Part shown: positions 48,652 through 58,580 of the stretch, piece after piece
Position numbering within the stretch: the stretch's first letter is position 1
Layout of the letters: each line of letters starts with the position of its first letter
From: Marinihelvus sp963695135
GTDB lineage: Bacteria; Pseudomonadota; Gammaproteobacteria; Xanthomonadales; SZUA-36
Direction: 5' to 3'
Assembly: GCA_963695135.1 (NCBI GenBank)
Contig: CAVOGA010000003.1
Location: 744,001-808,000 of the forward strand
Length of the DNA: 64,000 nt
Made by a program: the position numbers and the translations under genes
The notes under the pieces: model-generated
What the model was told of the DNA's origin: nothing
The model's database searches: none
What the model saw: the letters and a program-made list of their open reading frames with translations, nothing else

Positions 48652-49884
48652 ATGAAGAATCCCACAGCCATTGGCTACCTGGTCAGCCGGTATCCGACCG
48701 TCAGTCACACTTTTATCCTCAGGGAGATTCGTTCGCTTCGCCGGGCCGGGCTGACTATCGCGGTCGCGTCAATCCGGCCTCCCGATCAGGCGCCTGCAAA
48801 CATGACGGCCGCCGAACTGGAGGAACAATCCCGGACCTATTACGTTCTGGGGATTGGCATCCTGCGTATTGTTCTCATTCAGGCCGGGGTTTTTTTAAGC
48901 CGCCCCATCCAGTACCTGAAGACACTGTGGTTTGCGTGGTCGCTTTCGAACGGATCGCCCGGGAAGTTCCTGAAAAATTCAGCCTACTTCGCCGAGGCGG
49001 TTATCGCCGGACACTTTTTTGAAAAGCAGCATGTCACCCTGGTTCACACGCACTTTTCTTCAACCGTTACCCTTTTGGTTTCCCGCCTTTTTGACTTGCG
49101 CTTTTCAATGACCCTCCACGGATCGGACGAATTCAAAGACCCGATTGGTTTTCACATGGCCGGCAAGGTAGCCGCGGCAAGTCTCGTGGTTACCATAAGC
49201 AAGTACGGGGCGAGCCAGGTCATGCTGGCGTCGGATCCGGAGGATTGGCACAAGGTCAGGACGATCCCGCTGGGTATCGATCCGGCGAAGTTCGTTCCGC
49301 AACCCGCTGAACCGGCGGCGCAGGGCAGCAGGATACGGCTGTTGTTTGTCGGTCGCCTTGTCGCGGAAAAAGCGCTTCATCTCCTGATCAGGGCGGTGGC
49401 AGAGCTCCGCGGCAAAGGCAGGGATGTCTCACTGACAATCGTCGGTGACGGTCCACTGCGACCGTCCATTGAACAAGAGATAGCCAGTCTTGACCAACAG
49501 AACCACGTGACCCTCGCGGGCTCGTGTAATTTCGATTCGGTCATCGGGTTCTACCGTGACTCCGACATCTTCGTGTTGCCGAGTTTCGCGGAAGGTGTTC
49601 CCGTGGTCCTGATGGAGGCGATGGCGATGCAAGTGCCTTGCGTGGCAACCTGGATAACGGGAATTCCAGAACTGATCACGGACAAGGTCGACGGATTGCT
49701 GGTCCCTCCTGCTTCGGTGGAATCTATCGTTGAAGCGATATGCTGCCTTATCGATGATCGCGAGCTTGCCGACCGCATCGCTCGCGCCGGTCGCGAGAAG
49801 GTGCTGTCCAAATACCACCTGGTGCACAACGCGGCGGTCCTGGGAAGCGAATTGCAGGCGTTGGCCGAAGCGGGACGTTCCTAG
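48652..49884 (+). CDS. WcaL-like GT4 glycosyltransferase
   Basis: 410 residues from ATG 48652 (MKNPTAIGYLVSRYPTVSHTF); the open frame upstream to 48565 is not credible as protein. N-terminal motif SHTFILREIRSLRRAGL and HTHFSSTVTLLVSRL, SMTLHGSDEFKDP, then donor-site LLFVGRLVAEKALHLLIRAV, DIFVLPSFAEGVPVVLMEAM and the E-x7-E-like helix. Similar to colanic-acid WcaL. The last plus-strand gene of the accessory region, 26 bases after the PPTase; it may glycosylate the NRPS-PKS product or belong to the EPS repeat. Confidence 0.9.
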   Translation: MKNPTAIGYLVSRYPTVSHTFILREIRSLRRAGLTIAVASIRPPDQAPANMTAAELEEQSRTYYVLGIGILRIVLIQAGVFLSRPIQYLKTLWFAWSLSNGSPGKFLKNSAYFAEAVIAGHFFEKQHVTLVHTHFSSTVTLLVSRLFDLRFSMTLHGSDEFKDPIGFHMAGKVAAASLVVTISKYGASQVMLASDPEDWHKVRTIPLGIDPAKFVPQPAEPAAQGSRIRLLFVGRLVAEKALHLLIRAVAELRGKGRDVSLTIVGDGPLRPSIEQEIASLDQQNHVTLAGSCNFDSVIGFYRDSDIFVLPSFAEGVPVVLMEAMAMQVPCVATWITGIPELITDKVDGLLVPPASVESIVEAICCLIDDRELADRIARAGREKVLSKYHLVHNAAVLGSELQALAEAGRS

Positions 49885-49914
49885 CAGACCCCGTCAACAG
49901 CGGCCAATGACCGC

Positions 49915-50806
49915 TCACATACCCCTGGGCTTGGGTAGCCTGCCCAGCGCAGACAACGCCCGGATCGACACAAAACCGAGCAGAAACTTAACGTAATCAC
50001 GCAATGCGCTCACTCCCGGCGGAGCCGGTGCAATCCCCAGGCGTCGTTGAATCGCATTCCATGCATAAACATTTGCCCGTCGCTTTGACGCTTTGGAATA
50101 AAACACGAATCCCACAGACACGGAAACCTCACCACCGGGCGTCTCTGTCTGCGTCATGTGCGCGGCTGTCGGAGGCATGAAGACGCCCTCACCGGCGCGC
50201 AGATCACCGTCAACGGCCGCGAAAGGCAGCCGGGACTGATCGAATCTCACGTCCTCGAGCGTTTGATGAACGATCCAACCCTCTACGGCAGCCTCGGAGA
50301 CCGTGTCCCGGTCGTCGGGTTGCCAGACCGACATGTGCTTGACGCCACGAATCTGCAGGAAAAAATTGTTCTCGCGGTCAATATGAAAGGGAGTAACGGT
50401 GGGCGCACAGGAAATGAACACATAGGCGTCGGTGTCGAAGATTTCCCCGTCATCGCCGCTTAGCAGGCCTTTGCCAGCACTGATCACATCATCGACTACC
50501 TTGCGGAACTCCGGGTCTGCCTGCGCCTCGTAGATCGCGATATAGGTGCCGGGCGTGTCCAGGGAATCAAACACCTGGTCAACGGAGCGCCCATCAGGGG
50601 CCTGCATAATCGTGATGGAGGCGGGAATCCACGCGCGTGGCGGGGTCAATGAACTTCACGTGCCCGCGGTCCCTGGCCTGAAGCCGGTTCGCGACGCCCC
50701 GCAGCGCCTCGGTTGTCAGTCCCGGATGATCGTAAAAATTATGCGAGAGCCGGCACACCCGGGATGCGTCGAAAGGATCAGCCTTAATTTCAAACCGGGT
50801 GATCAT
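49915..50806 (-). CDS. JmjC/cupin-like Fe(II) oxygenase (one frame slip)
   Basis: About 297 residues from ATG 50806 (MITRFEIKADPFDASRV). The cupin-type metal motif HxD is seen in PTVTPFHIDRENNFFLQIRG, with a distal His in MPPTAAHMTQTETPGG, and KHMSVWQPDDRD between them. Such proteins are 2-oxoglutarate-dependent hydroxylases of proteins or small molecules. The frame shifts by one base near 50635, joining HVKFIDPAT to RAWIPASITIMQAP. It converges with the GT4 gene (30-base gap). Substrate unknown; a tailoring role for the neighbouring cluster is possible but not supported by strand or operon. Confidence 0.75.
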
Positions 50807-50931
50807 GGTTGGAACAGCCGCAGATGAAACTCCAACGAGTCTAGGCGGGCCACCCGCCTTTGTCGACCGGGCCACGCCAGGCGCTTTGCAACATGCTTGC
50901 CGGGCTGTTCGTCAGAACCGTCTGCCGGCAC

Positions 50932-51787
50932 TCAGCCGATGACCGTTCGCACATCCATCAACTCCGGAAAAAAGGTCAGGTCCAGGGCCCGCTTGAGAAA
51001 GCCCACGCCGGAGGACCCGCCGGTGCCGTGCTTGTGACCGATAATGCGTTCGACGGTCTGCAGGTGGCGGAAGCGCCACAGCTGAAAACTTTCCTCCACG
51101 TCCACCATCTTTTCGCACAGCTCGTACTCCAGCCAGTATTTTTCCGTGTTCTGGTAAATCTCTTTCAAAACGGGAACCAGCTCCGGATCACGCTTGTGCG
51201 GCAGGCGCCAGTCCCGGTCCAGGTGTTGCGCGGGAATGGCGAGCCCGCGCCGGTGCAGGAAAGCACAGAAACTCATCGTAGAGACTGGGGGCGTCCAGCG
51301 CAGCCTGCAGCCTGGCCTGCAGGGCCGGATCGTAGTCGAACACCTTCAGCATGGCGCTGTTCTTGTTGCCCAGCATGAATTCCATCACCCGGTATTGCAG
51401 CGACTGGAAGCCGGAAGCAAAACGCAGCACACCGCGGAATTGCGCATATTCCGCCGGCGTCAGCGTCGACAGCACGTTCCACTGCTCAAAAAGTTGCCGC
51501 TGGATCTGCTTCACGCGCGCCAGGATCTTGCTGACCGGTCCCGGATTATCGGCGGCGATCAGCCGCATGGCCGCGCCAAGCTCATGAATGATCAGCTTCA
51601 TCCACAGCTCGGAGGTCTGGTGCTGGATGATGAACAGCATTTCATCGTGATGCTCGGGCCGGCTGTGCGGAACCTGCGCGTCCAGCAATTTATCCAGGCC
51701 CAGGTAACCGCCATAAGTCAGGCGACCCTGCAGGTCCGTCTGGATGCCGCCCTCGAGCGGCCTTAAGTTCTCGTTGTCTTCACTCAA
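50932..51787 (-). CDS. kynA: Tryptophan 2,3-dioxygenase (one frame slip)
   Basis: Haem enzyme opening the indole ring of tryptophan to N-formylkynurenine. About 284 residues from ATG 51787 (MSEDNENLRPLEGG). Family motifs: LTYGGYLGLDKLLDAQ, HDEMLFIIQHQTSELWMKL, EYAQFRGVLRFASGFQSLQY and RFRHLQTVERIIGHKHGTGG with the haem His. An extra base near 51260 breaks the frame between YDEFLCF and LHRRGLAIPAQHLD. Other kynurenine-pathway genes are not in the window. Divergent from pdhA. Confidence 0.93.
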
Positions 51788-51836
51788 TGGACTGCACGAT
51801 GCGGGCCGCCCCGCCCATGAAAAAACCGGGCAAAAC

Positions 51837-51867
51837 TGGACCCCTCCCGGGGAAGTCGAAGTATAAT
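51837..51867 (+). promoter_or_regulatory. Putative promoter of the pdhA-pdhB-E2 operon
   Basis: TATAAT at 51862-51867 is a consensus -10 box; the -35 is poor (TGGACC at 51837-51842 with a 19-base spacer). It is 78 bases ahead of the pdhA start in the divergent kynA-pdhA gap. Confidence 0.45.
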
Positions 51868-51945
51868 AGCGGACTTTGCCTTTCGCGGGGCACCAGCCCC
51901 GGACGCTGCTTCGGGCTCCGCCCGCGCCTCAACGAGGAAGCCACA

Positions 51946-53019
51946 ATGTCGGCAACGATTGCCTCCTTCAAAATTGATTTTTTCCAGTTCCTGTCGCCGG
52001 ACGGGCGCCTGGTCAGTGACGATGTGCCGCCGCTGGCCAAAGACTTCGACGAGCTGCGCCGGCTGTACCGGCTGATGGTCCAGACCCGTGTTTTCGACAA
52101 GAAAGCCATCGCGCTGCAGCGCACGGGCAAGCTGGGCACCTATGCATCCTGCCTGGGTCACGAAGCCGCGCACCTGGCCATTGGCAGCGCGATGCGCGAA
52201 GAGGACTGTTTTGCGCCCATGTACCGCGAGTACGGCGCGCAGTTTGTCCGCGGCGTCAAAATGTCCGATGTACTCAATTACTGGGGCGGCGACGAGCGCG
52301 GCAGCGACTTCGCCGGACCCGCTCACGATTTCGCCTGGTGCGTGCCCATCGCGACCCAGTGCCTGCACGCGGCCGGCGCCGCGCTGGCCTACAAACTGCG
52401 CGGCGAGAAGCGCGTGGCGGTCAGCGTGGTCGGTGACGGCGGCAGCTCCAAGGGCGATTTCCTGGAAGCCATCAATGCTGCCAGCGCCTTCGAACTGCCC
52501 CTCGTGCTGGTGATCGTGAACAACCAGTGGGCAATCTCCGTGCCGCGCAGCAAGCAGAACAAGGCCAAGACCCTGGCCCAGAAAGGCGTCGCCGGCGGTC
52601 TGCCCTCCATCCAGGTTGACGGCAATGACATCATCGCCGCGCGCTGGGCCATGGAGCAGGCCATCGAAAAGGCCCGCGAGGGTGGTGGCGCCACGGTCAT
52701 CGAGATGATCACCTACCGGCTCTCGGACCACACCACTGCCGATGACGCCACCCGTTACCGCGACAGCGCCGAGGTGGACCGGGCCTGGAAACAGGAGCCG
52801 ATCATGCGCCTGCGCCAGTACCTGGTCGCCCAGGGCGAATGGGACGACGAGCGTGAAGCGGAGCTGGAACGCGAGGCGATTGCAGCGGTAGACCAGGCGG
52901 TCGAGGAGTATGTCTCCCTGGGCAAACCGCCGATCGAGTCGATGTTCGATTACATGTACGCGGAGCTTCCGCACGACCTGGCAGCGCAGCGCGAGCGCGC
53001 CCTCGAGGAGTTGAAGTAA
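51946..53019 (+). CDS. pdhA: 2-oxo acid (pyruvate-type) dehydrogenase E1 alpha subunit
   Basis: 357 residues from ATG 51946 behind GAGGAAG; the open frame upstream is not used. Thiamine-diphosphate E1 alpha: RTGKLGTYASCLGHEAAHLA, the TPP/Mg motif VVGDGGSSKGDF...VNNQWAIS and the regulatory-loop region YRLSDHTTADDATRY. With E1 beta and E2 it forms an alpha2beta2-type complex oxidising pyruvate or branched-chain 2-oxo acids to acyl-CoA. Sequence style favours the pyruvate type but this is not certain. Stop and pdhB start share a base (TAATG). Confidence 0.93.
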   Translation: MSATIASFKIDFFQFLSPDGRLVSDDVPPLAKDFDELRRLYRLMVQTRVFDKKAIALQRTGKLGTYASCLGHEAAHLAIGSAMREEDCFAPMYREYGAQFVRGVKMSDVLNYWGGDERGSDFAGPAHDFAWCVPIATQCLHAAGAALAYKLRGEKRVAVSVVGDGGSSKGDFLEAINAASAFELPLVLVIVNNQWAISVPRSKQNKAKTLAQKGVAGGLPSIQVDGNDIIAARWAMEQAIEKAREGGGATVIEMITYRLSDHTTADDATRYRDSAEVDRAWKQEPIMRLRQYLVAQGEWDDEREAELEREAIAAVDQAVEEYVSLGKPPIESMFDYMYAELPHDLAAQRERALEELK

Positions 53020-54000
53020 TGGCCAATGTTGCAATGGTTGAAGCTGTGACCATGGCCCTGGCCTGGGAAATGGCGCACGATGATTCCGTGGTGGTGCTCG
53101 GCGAAGACGTCGGCATCAATGGCGGCGTGTTTCGCGCCACCGCCGGCCTGGCGCAGCGCTTCGGTGACAACCGGGTTATCGATACCCCCCTGGCGGAAAC
53201 CATGATTGCCGGCCTCACGATTGGCATGGCGGCCCAGGGCATGAAGCCGGTAGCGGAAGCCCAGTTCATGGGCTTTATCTACGCCATGGTTGATCACATG
53301 ATCTGTCACGCGGCGCGCATGCGGCACCGCACGCGCGGGCGCCTGAGTTGCCCGATGGTGTCTGCGCGCACCCTTCGGCGGCGGCATTCACGCCCCGGAG
53401 CACCACTCGGAGAGTACCGAGGCGATGTTTGCGCACATGCCCGGGCTGCGGGTCGTGATCCCCTCCTCGCCGAGCCGTGCTTACGGCCTGCTGCTGGCCT
53501 CGATCCGCGATCCGGATCCGGTGCTGTTCCTTGAACCCAAGCGCATCTACCGCCTGAACAAGGAAGAGGTCGAGGACAACGGCGAAGACCTGCCCCTGGA
53601 TGTGTGCTTCGTGCTGCGCGACGGCACCGACATCACCCTCGTGACCTGGGGCGCGATGATCAAGGAGACGCTGGAGGCGGCTGACAAGCTCGCCGAACAG
53701 GGCATCAGCGCGGAGGTCATCGATGTCGCGACGATCAGCCCGCTGGATATGGATACGATTATCGAATCCGTGGCCAAGACCGGACGTTGCGTCATCATCC
53801 ACGAGGCAGCGCGCATGTGCGGCGTCGGCGCGGAGATCGCTGCCGGACTGGCGGACGCGGGCCTTTACCACCTGCATGCCCCGGTCAAGCGGGTCACCGG
53901 CTACGATTCGGTCATGCCCCTCTACAAGATGGAAATGAAGTACATGCCCAGCGTTGGGCGTATCCTCAACGCGGTCAACGAGGTGATGGAAGTCTCATGA
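53019..54000 (+). CDS. pdhB: 2-oxo acid dehydrogenase E1 beta subunit (one frame slip)
   Basis: About 326 residues. Transketolase-type features: VVVLGEDVGINGGVFRAT, DNRVIDTPLAETMIAGLTIG, PFGGGIHAPEHHSESTEAMF with conserved His, and GRCVIIHEAARMCGVGAEI. The frame slips by one extra base near 53362 (PMV followed by RAPFGGG in the next frame). Its stop overlaps the E2 start (ATGA), so the three subunits are translationally coupled. Confidence 0.93.
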
Positions 54001-55262
54001 AAATATTCAAGCTGCCGGACCTGGGCGAAGGTCTGCCCGACGCGGAAATCGTTGAATGGCTGGTCGCCGAGGGCGATGAAGTGAAGGTTGACGACCCGAT
54101 GGTCAACATGGAAACGGCCAAGGCGGTCGTGGAAGTGCCCTCACCATTCGCGGGCAAGATCGTCAAATTCTTCGGCCAGGCCGGCGACGTAATCGAGACC
54201 GGCGCAGCATTGGCGGGCTTCGACACGGGCGACGGCAGCGAGGATGAAATGCCGGAAGCCGCGGCGGAAGAGGCCCCGGCGGCAGAAGCGCCGGCCGCAG
54301 AACCAGCGACGGAAGAGCCTGCCGCATCGCGCGCCGACTCCGGCACCGTGGTCGGCGCCATGGAGAGCTCGGACGACGTGGTTGCCGAGTCGGTATCCAG
54401 CGTCGGCGGCATCAAGGTGACCCCCGCGGTGCGCGCCCTGGCGCGCAAACTGAAGGTGGACCTGGCGCGCGTCACCCCCACCGGCAAAGGTGGCGTGGTA
54501 ACACGGGCCGATGTCCAGGCCGTCGCAAAAAACCCGGCGGCCGCCGCTCCCGCAGCAGCGGCTCCGCCGCCCCGGGCTGCAGCTCCGGCGCCGCGCGCAC
54601 CGGCGCCCCCGCCACCCCGGGCGACCGGGGAGTGGGAACCCATACGCGGCACGCGACGCACCATGGCGCGGGTCATGTCGAAAGCCCAGGCCGAGGTGGT
54701 TCATACCAGCCTGATGGACGACGCCGACCTGCACGCCTGGCGGCACGGGCAGGACGTCACCGTTCGCCTGCTCCGCGCCCTGTGGGCCGGCGCGCAGGTC
54801 GAGCCGGGCCTGAACGCCTGGTATGACGGCGACAAGAACATGCGCATGATTCACAAGGGCATGGACGTGGGCATGGCGGTGGATACGCCGGACGGCCTGT
54901 TTGCCGCTGCCCTGCGGAACGTTCACAGCTCAACGCCGCAGGAAGTCCGTGAATCGATCAACCGCCTGAAGGAAAACGTGGTGAACCGGTCCATTCCCCC
55001 GGAAGACCTGAAGGACTACACGATCATGCTGTCCAATTTCGGGGTCTATGCCGGCCGTTACGCCACGCCGATCATCAGCCCGCCCTGTGTGTGCATCGTG
55101 GCGGCGGGCAAGAGCCGGCACGAAGTGGTGCCTGTGCTGGGCGGAATGGAAGTGCATCGCATCATGCCCCTGTCGCTGACCTTTGATCACCGCGCCTGCA
55201 CCGGCGGGGAGGCAGCGCGCTTCCTGAAGGCCATGCTCGAGGACCTGGCGCTGCCCGAATAG
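53997..55262 (+). CDS. Dihydrolipoamide acyltransferase E2 component
   Basis: 421 residues from ATG 53997. One lipoyl domain (1-75) with the lipoylated Lys in VNMETAKAVVEVPSP. Linker rich in Ala/Glu/Pro. E3-binding domain (about 138-175) KVTPAVRALARKLKVDLARV with GKGGVVTRADV. A second Ala/Pro linker and the catalytic domain with the active-site LTFDHRACTGGEAARF. Transfers the acyl group from lipoyl to CoA. No E3 gene in the window; lpd is likely elsewhere. Frame intact over the full length. Confidence 0.94.
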   Translation: MKIFKLPDLGEGLPDAEIVEWLVAEGDEVKVDDPMVNMETAKAVVEVPSPFAGKIVKFFGQAGDVIETGAALAGFDTGDGSEDEMPEAAAEEAPAAEAPAAEPATEEPAASRADSGTVVGAMESSDDVVAESVSSVGGIKVTPAVRALARKLKVDLARVTPTGKGGVVTRADVQAVAKNPAAAAPAAAAPPPRAAAPAPRAPAPPPPRATGEWEPIRGTRRTMARVMSKAQAEVVHTSLMDDADLHAWRHGQDVTVRLLRALWAGAQVEPGLNAWYDGDKNMRMIHKGMDVGMAVDTPDGLFAAALRNVHSSTPQEVRESINRLKENVVNRSIPPEDLKDYTIMLSNFGVYAGRYATPIISPPCVCIVAAGKSRHEVVPVLGGMEVHRIMPLSLTFDHRACTGGEAARFLKAMLEDLALPE

Positions 55263-55317
55263 GCAGCGCACGGCCCAAGACCGCGGCGCAGAGCGCCCGT
55301 GACGGCGGCGGCAGAGC

Positions 55318-55346
55318 TTGCCGCTGCGGCCTTATTCCGGTAGAAT
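55318..55346 (+). promoter_or_regulatory. rpsB-tsf promoter
   Basis: TTGCCG at 55318-55323 and TAGAAT at 55341-55346 with a 17-base spacer; leaves a leader of about 235 bases before rpsB, in line with the long leaders of S2 genes. Confidence 0.65.
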
Positions 55347-55474
55347 TCGCGCTCCTTCGAACCGGGCCCGCCTGCTTCGGGGAAAAATCTGCCTGCAACC
55401 ACGACCTGTCCCCGGACCGGACCGCGGTCACCGCAGGCCAATACGCACACTTGCCGCAACCGTCCGGTTGGGTG

Positions 55475-55492
55475 CCCCGCGAAAAAACGGGG
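55475..55492 (+). promoter_or_regulatory. Hairpin in the rpsB leader
   Basis: CCCCG-N8-CGGGG in the rpsB leader (55475-55492). S2 is known to repress its own mRNA in enteric bacteria, so this could be part of such a site; not tested. Confidence 0.35.
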
Positions 55493-55588
55493 TTTCCGGA
55501 TAGGGCAAGTGGAGGATGAACCCGGGATTCTTAACGCGTAACGGCGGCCATTGCCCCTGCGCGGGATCCCTTATGCAAGGAAATTACC

Positions 55589-56750
55589 ATGGCAGATGTC
55601 ACCATGCGCCAGATGCTCGAAGCTGGCGTGCACTTCGGTCACCAGACCCGCTACTGGAACCCCAAGATGGCCCCGTACATTTTCGGCGCCCGGGGCAAGA
55701 TTCATATCATCAACCTGGAGAAAACCCTTCCCCTGATGGTTGATGCGCTGAACTTCACCAGCAGCCTCGCCGCCCGCCGCGGCACCATTATTTTCGTCGG
55801 CACCAAGCGCGCAGCCAGCAAGGCCATCCGTGAAGAAGCGGAGCGTTGCGGCATGCCCTTCGTGTCGCATCGCTGGCTCGGCGGCATGCTGACCAACTTC
55901 CGCACCATCAAGCAGTCAATCAAGCGCCTGAAGAGCCTGGAAGCGGCCGCTGAAGACGGTTCCCTGAACCACCTGCAGAAGAAGGAAATTCTCCAGCTGC
56001 AACGTGAACAGGAAAAGCTTGAGCAGTCCCTGGGCGGCATCAAGAACATGAAAGGCCTGCCGGACGCCATGTTCGTCGTGGACGTCAGCCATGAAGACAT
56101 CGCCATCAAGGAAGCGCACAAGCTGGGCATCCCGGTCGTGGCCGTGGTCGACACCAACTGCTCACCGGAAGGCATCGACTACGTCATTCCCGGTAACGAT
56201 GATGCGATTCGCTCGATCCGCCTTTACACCCAGCTGGTGGCAGAGTCCATCCTGGAAGGCCGTGCCTCCATGCCGGCCCCGGCCGATGCAACCGACGAGT
56301 TCATCGAACTGGACGAAGATGGCAACCCGATCAAGCGCAGCCCCGCCAAGAAGGCCGGCGCCGGCAAAAAAGCCGTGACCCAGAAGGTCAGCAAGAAAGC
56401 AGCGCCGAAGAAAGTTGCGGTAAACAAGCCCGAAGCGATTGAGCCTGAGCCGGTTATTCCGGAGTCCAAGCCGGCAGAAGCCTCCGAGGTCGTTGCAACC
56501 ACCGCGCCGGCTGATCCCGTGATGAGCTCAAAGAGTGAAGCCAAGGCACAAGACGGAAGCCAAGACGGAAACCAAGGCAGACAGCGCCGAAGCCGAGGCT
56601 GAAGCGCCGAAGAAAGCCGCCAAGAAAGTAGCCAAGAAGAAGGCCACGACCAAGAAGGCGACGACCAAGAAAGCTGCCAGCAAGAAAACCGCAACGAAAA
56701 AGGCCGCCAGCAAGAAAACGGCAGCCAAGAAAGCGGACGCAGACGACTGA
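55589..56750 (+). CDS. rpsB: Ribosomal protein S2 with long Lys/Ala-rich C-terminal extension (one frame slip)
   Basis: The S2 core (residues 1 to about 230) has MLEAGVHFGHQTRYWNPKM, RWLGGMLTNFRTIKQSIKRL, DAMFVVDVSHEDIAIKEAHK and GIPVVAVVDTNCSPEGIDY. After ATDEFIELDEDGNPIKRSPAK comes about 155 further residues of Lys/Ala/Thr/Glu repeats, in histone H1-like style (KKAAKKVAKKKATT, KKATTKKAASKKTATKK), ending KKADADD. Typical S2 is about 240 residues. The reading changes frame once near 56548 by one extra base, and the repeat style continues on both sides, so the extension is one unit. First gene of the rpsB-tsf unit. Confidence 0.93.
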
Positions 56751-56781
56751 GGCTGACACGCCCCGGGTCAAACACAGTAAT

Positions 56782-56805
56782 GCCGGGCCCGTATGGCGGC
56801 CCGGC
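56782..56805 (+). promoter_or_regulatory. Hairpin between rpsB and tsf
   Basis: Perfect 8-base stem GCCGGGCC/GGCCCGGC with an 8-base loop, not followed by a T-run. It may tune tsf expression or stabilise the rpsB message. Confidence 0.5.
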
Positions 56806-56836
56806 AACCACTTCAGAATTCAGAGAGGACAGAGTC

Positions 56837-57706
56837 ATGGCAGTAACGGCTGCAATGGTCAAAGAACTTCGCGAGCGCACCGGCGCCGGCATGATGGAAT
56901 GCAAGAAAGCCCTGGTGGAATCCAACGGCGACATGGATGCGGCCATCGAAAACCTGCGTAAATCCGGTCTCGCCAAGGCTGACAAGAAATCCGGCCGCGT
57001 TGCCGCGGAAGGTATCATCATCGAAGCACAGCAAGGCGGTCGCGCCGTGCTGGTGGAAGTGAACAGCGAAACCGACTTCGTGGCCAAGGACGATAATTTC
57101 CTCGGCTTTGCCCGCAAGGTGGCAGATGCCGCCGTCCAGCAGGACAGCGACGATGTTGCCGATCTGATGGCAGCAGAAGTTGACGGCGCCACGCTGGAGC
57201 AGGCCCGGCAGGCCCTGGTCGCCAAAATCGGCGAGAACATCCAGGTCCGGCGCATGGCCGTCGTGGAAAGCGATGCCGTGATCGGCAGCTACATTCACGG
57301 TGGCCGCATCGGCGTGCTCGTGGAACTCGATGGCGGAGACGAAGAACTGGCCCGCGACCTGGCCATGCACGTGGCCGCCTTGAATCCGGCCTATGCACGG
57401 GAAGACGAGGTGCCCGCCGAAGTGCTGGCCAAGGAAAAAGAAATTCTCATCGCGCAAGCGCAGGATTCCGGCAAGCCGGCAGACATCATCGAGAAGATGG
57501 TCGAAGGCCGCCTGCGTAAATTCCTCGCGGAAATCACCCTCGTGGGCCAGCCGTTTGTGAAAGACGGCGATGTCACCGTCGGCAAACTGCTTGATCAGAA
57601 GGGTGCCTCTGTGAAAGGATTCACCCGCCTTGCCGTGGGTGAAGGCATCGAGAAAAAGGAAGAGAATTTTGCCGAAGAGGTCATGCAGCAGGTGGCGGGC
57701 AGCTGA
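56837..57706 (+). CDS. tsf: Elongation factor Ts
   Basis: 289 residues from ATG 56837 behind GAGAGGA; the open frame upstream is not used. Guanine-nucleotide exchange factor for EF-Tu. The N-terminal UBA-like domain and family signatures are clear: VKELRERTGAGMMECKKAL, the TDF motif in VEVNSETDFVAKDDNF, and IQVRRMAVVESD with YIHGGRIGVLVELDGG. Normal length and frame intact. Confidence 0.97.
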   Translation: MAVTAAMVKELRERTGAGMMECKKALVESNGDMDAAIENLRKSGLAKADKKSGRVAAEGIIIEAQQGGRAVLVEVNSETDFVAKDDNFLGFARKVADAAVQQDSDDVADLMAAEVDGATLEQARQALVAKIGENIQVRRMAVVESDAVIGSYIHGGRIGVLVELDGGDEELARDLAMHVAALNPAYAREDEVPAEVLAKEKEILIAQAQDSGKPADIIEKMVEGRLRKFLAEITLVGQPFVKDGDVTVGKLLDQKGASVKGFTRLAVGEGIEKKEENFAEEVMQQVAGS

Positions 57707-57727
57707 TTGTCACCCGGTCGGAGTGAC

Positions 57728-58442
57728 ATGAAGAATCCCGTTTACAAGAGAATCCTCCTCAAGCTCAGCGGCGAAGCGCTGCTGGGCGACGAGGATTACG
57801 GCATTGACCCGAAAATTCTTGACCGCATTGCCCAGGAAATAGCCGATGTCATCAACATCGGCGTGGAAGTTGCCGTCGTCATCGGCGGCGGCAACATCTT
57901 CCGCGGCGCCGGGCTGGCCCAGTCCGGCATCGACCGCGTCACCGGAGACCACATGGGAATGCTGGCCACGGTGATGAATTCCCTGGCCCTGCAGGACGCC
58001 TTCGAAAAGAACGGCACCGAGGCCCGCGTCATGTCGGCCCTGGCCATTCACGACGTATGCGAAGACTACATCCGCCGCCGTGCGGTCCGTCACCTGCAAA
58101 AAGGCCGCGTGGTGATCTGCGCTGCGGGCACCGGCAACCCCTTTTTCACGACCGATACGGCCGCAGCCCTGCGCGCCATAGAGATTGACGCCGACATCCT
58201 GCTCAAGGCAACCAAGGTCGACGGCGTCTACGATGCGGACCCGGAAATCGAAAAGCAGGCTTTCCGCTACGAATCCCTTTCGCTACGATGAAGTCATCGA
58301 GGGCAAGCTGCGCGTAATGGACGCCAACGCCATCGTTCTGTGCCGGGAACAGGAGATGCCCATCCGGGTTTTCAACGTCTTTGGTGCGGGCAATCTGATG
58401 AAACTGGTAACCGGTCAGCCCATCGGCTCGATCGTCCACTGA
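57728..58442 (+). CDS. pyrH: UMP kinase (one frame slip)
   Basis: Phosphorylates UMP to UDP. About 237 residues from ATG 57728. Motifs: RILLKLSGEALLG, VAVVIGGGNIFRGAG, DHMGMLATVMNSLALQDAF, GTGNPFFTTDTAAALRA and KATKVDGVYDADP. An extra base near 58283 breaks YESLSYDEV; the C-terminal part KLRVMDANAIVLCREQEMP with PIRVFNVF follows in the next frame. An essential gene, so the slip is almost certainly an assembly error. Confidence 0.95.
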
Positions 58443-58580
58443 CATTCCGCGCCACCCCGGCGCCCGAATTTTGCCCGCTCGTCGCCCGCACGCGCGGCAG
58501 GTATTGCTGATAGAATTCCGAAGCTGCCATGCGCGTGGCGCTGTGCACGCGCACATCCAGGATAAGAAGTGGAGTAAACC

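Noticed and set aside
51784..53034. A 416-residue minus-strand reading opposite pdhA
   Set aside because: Mirror frame of an intact E1 alpha gene with TPP motifs.
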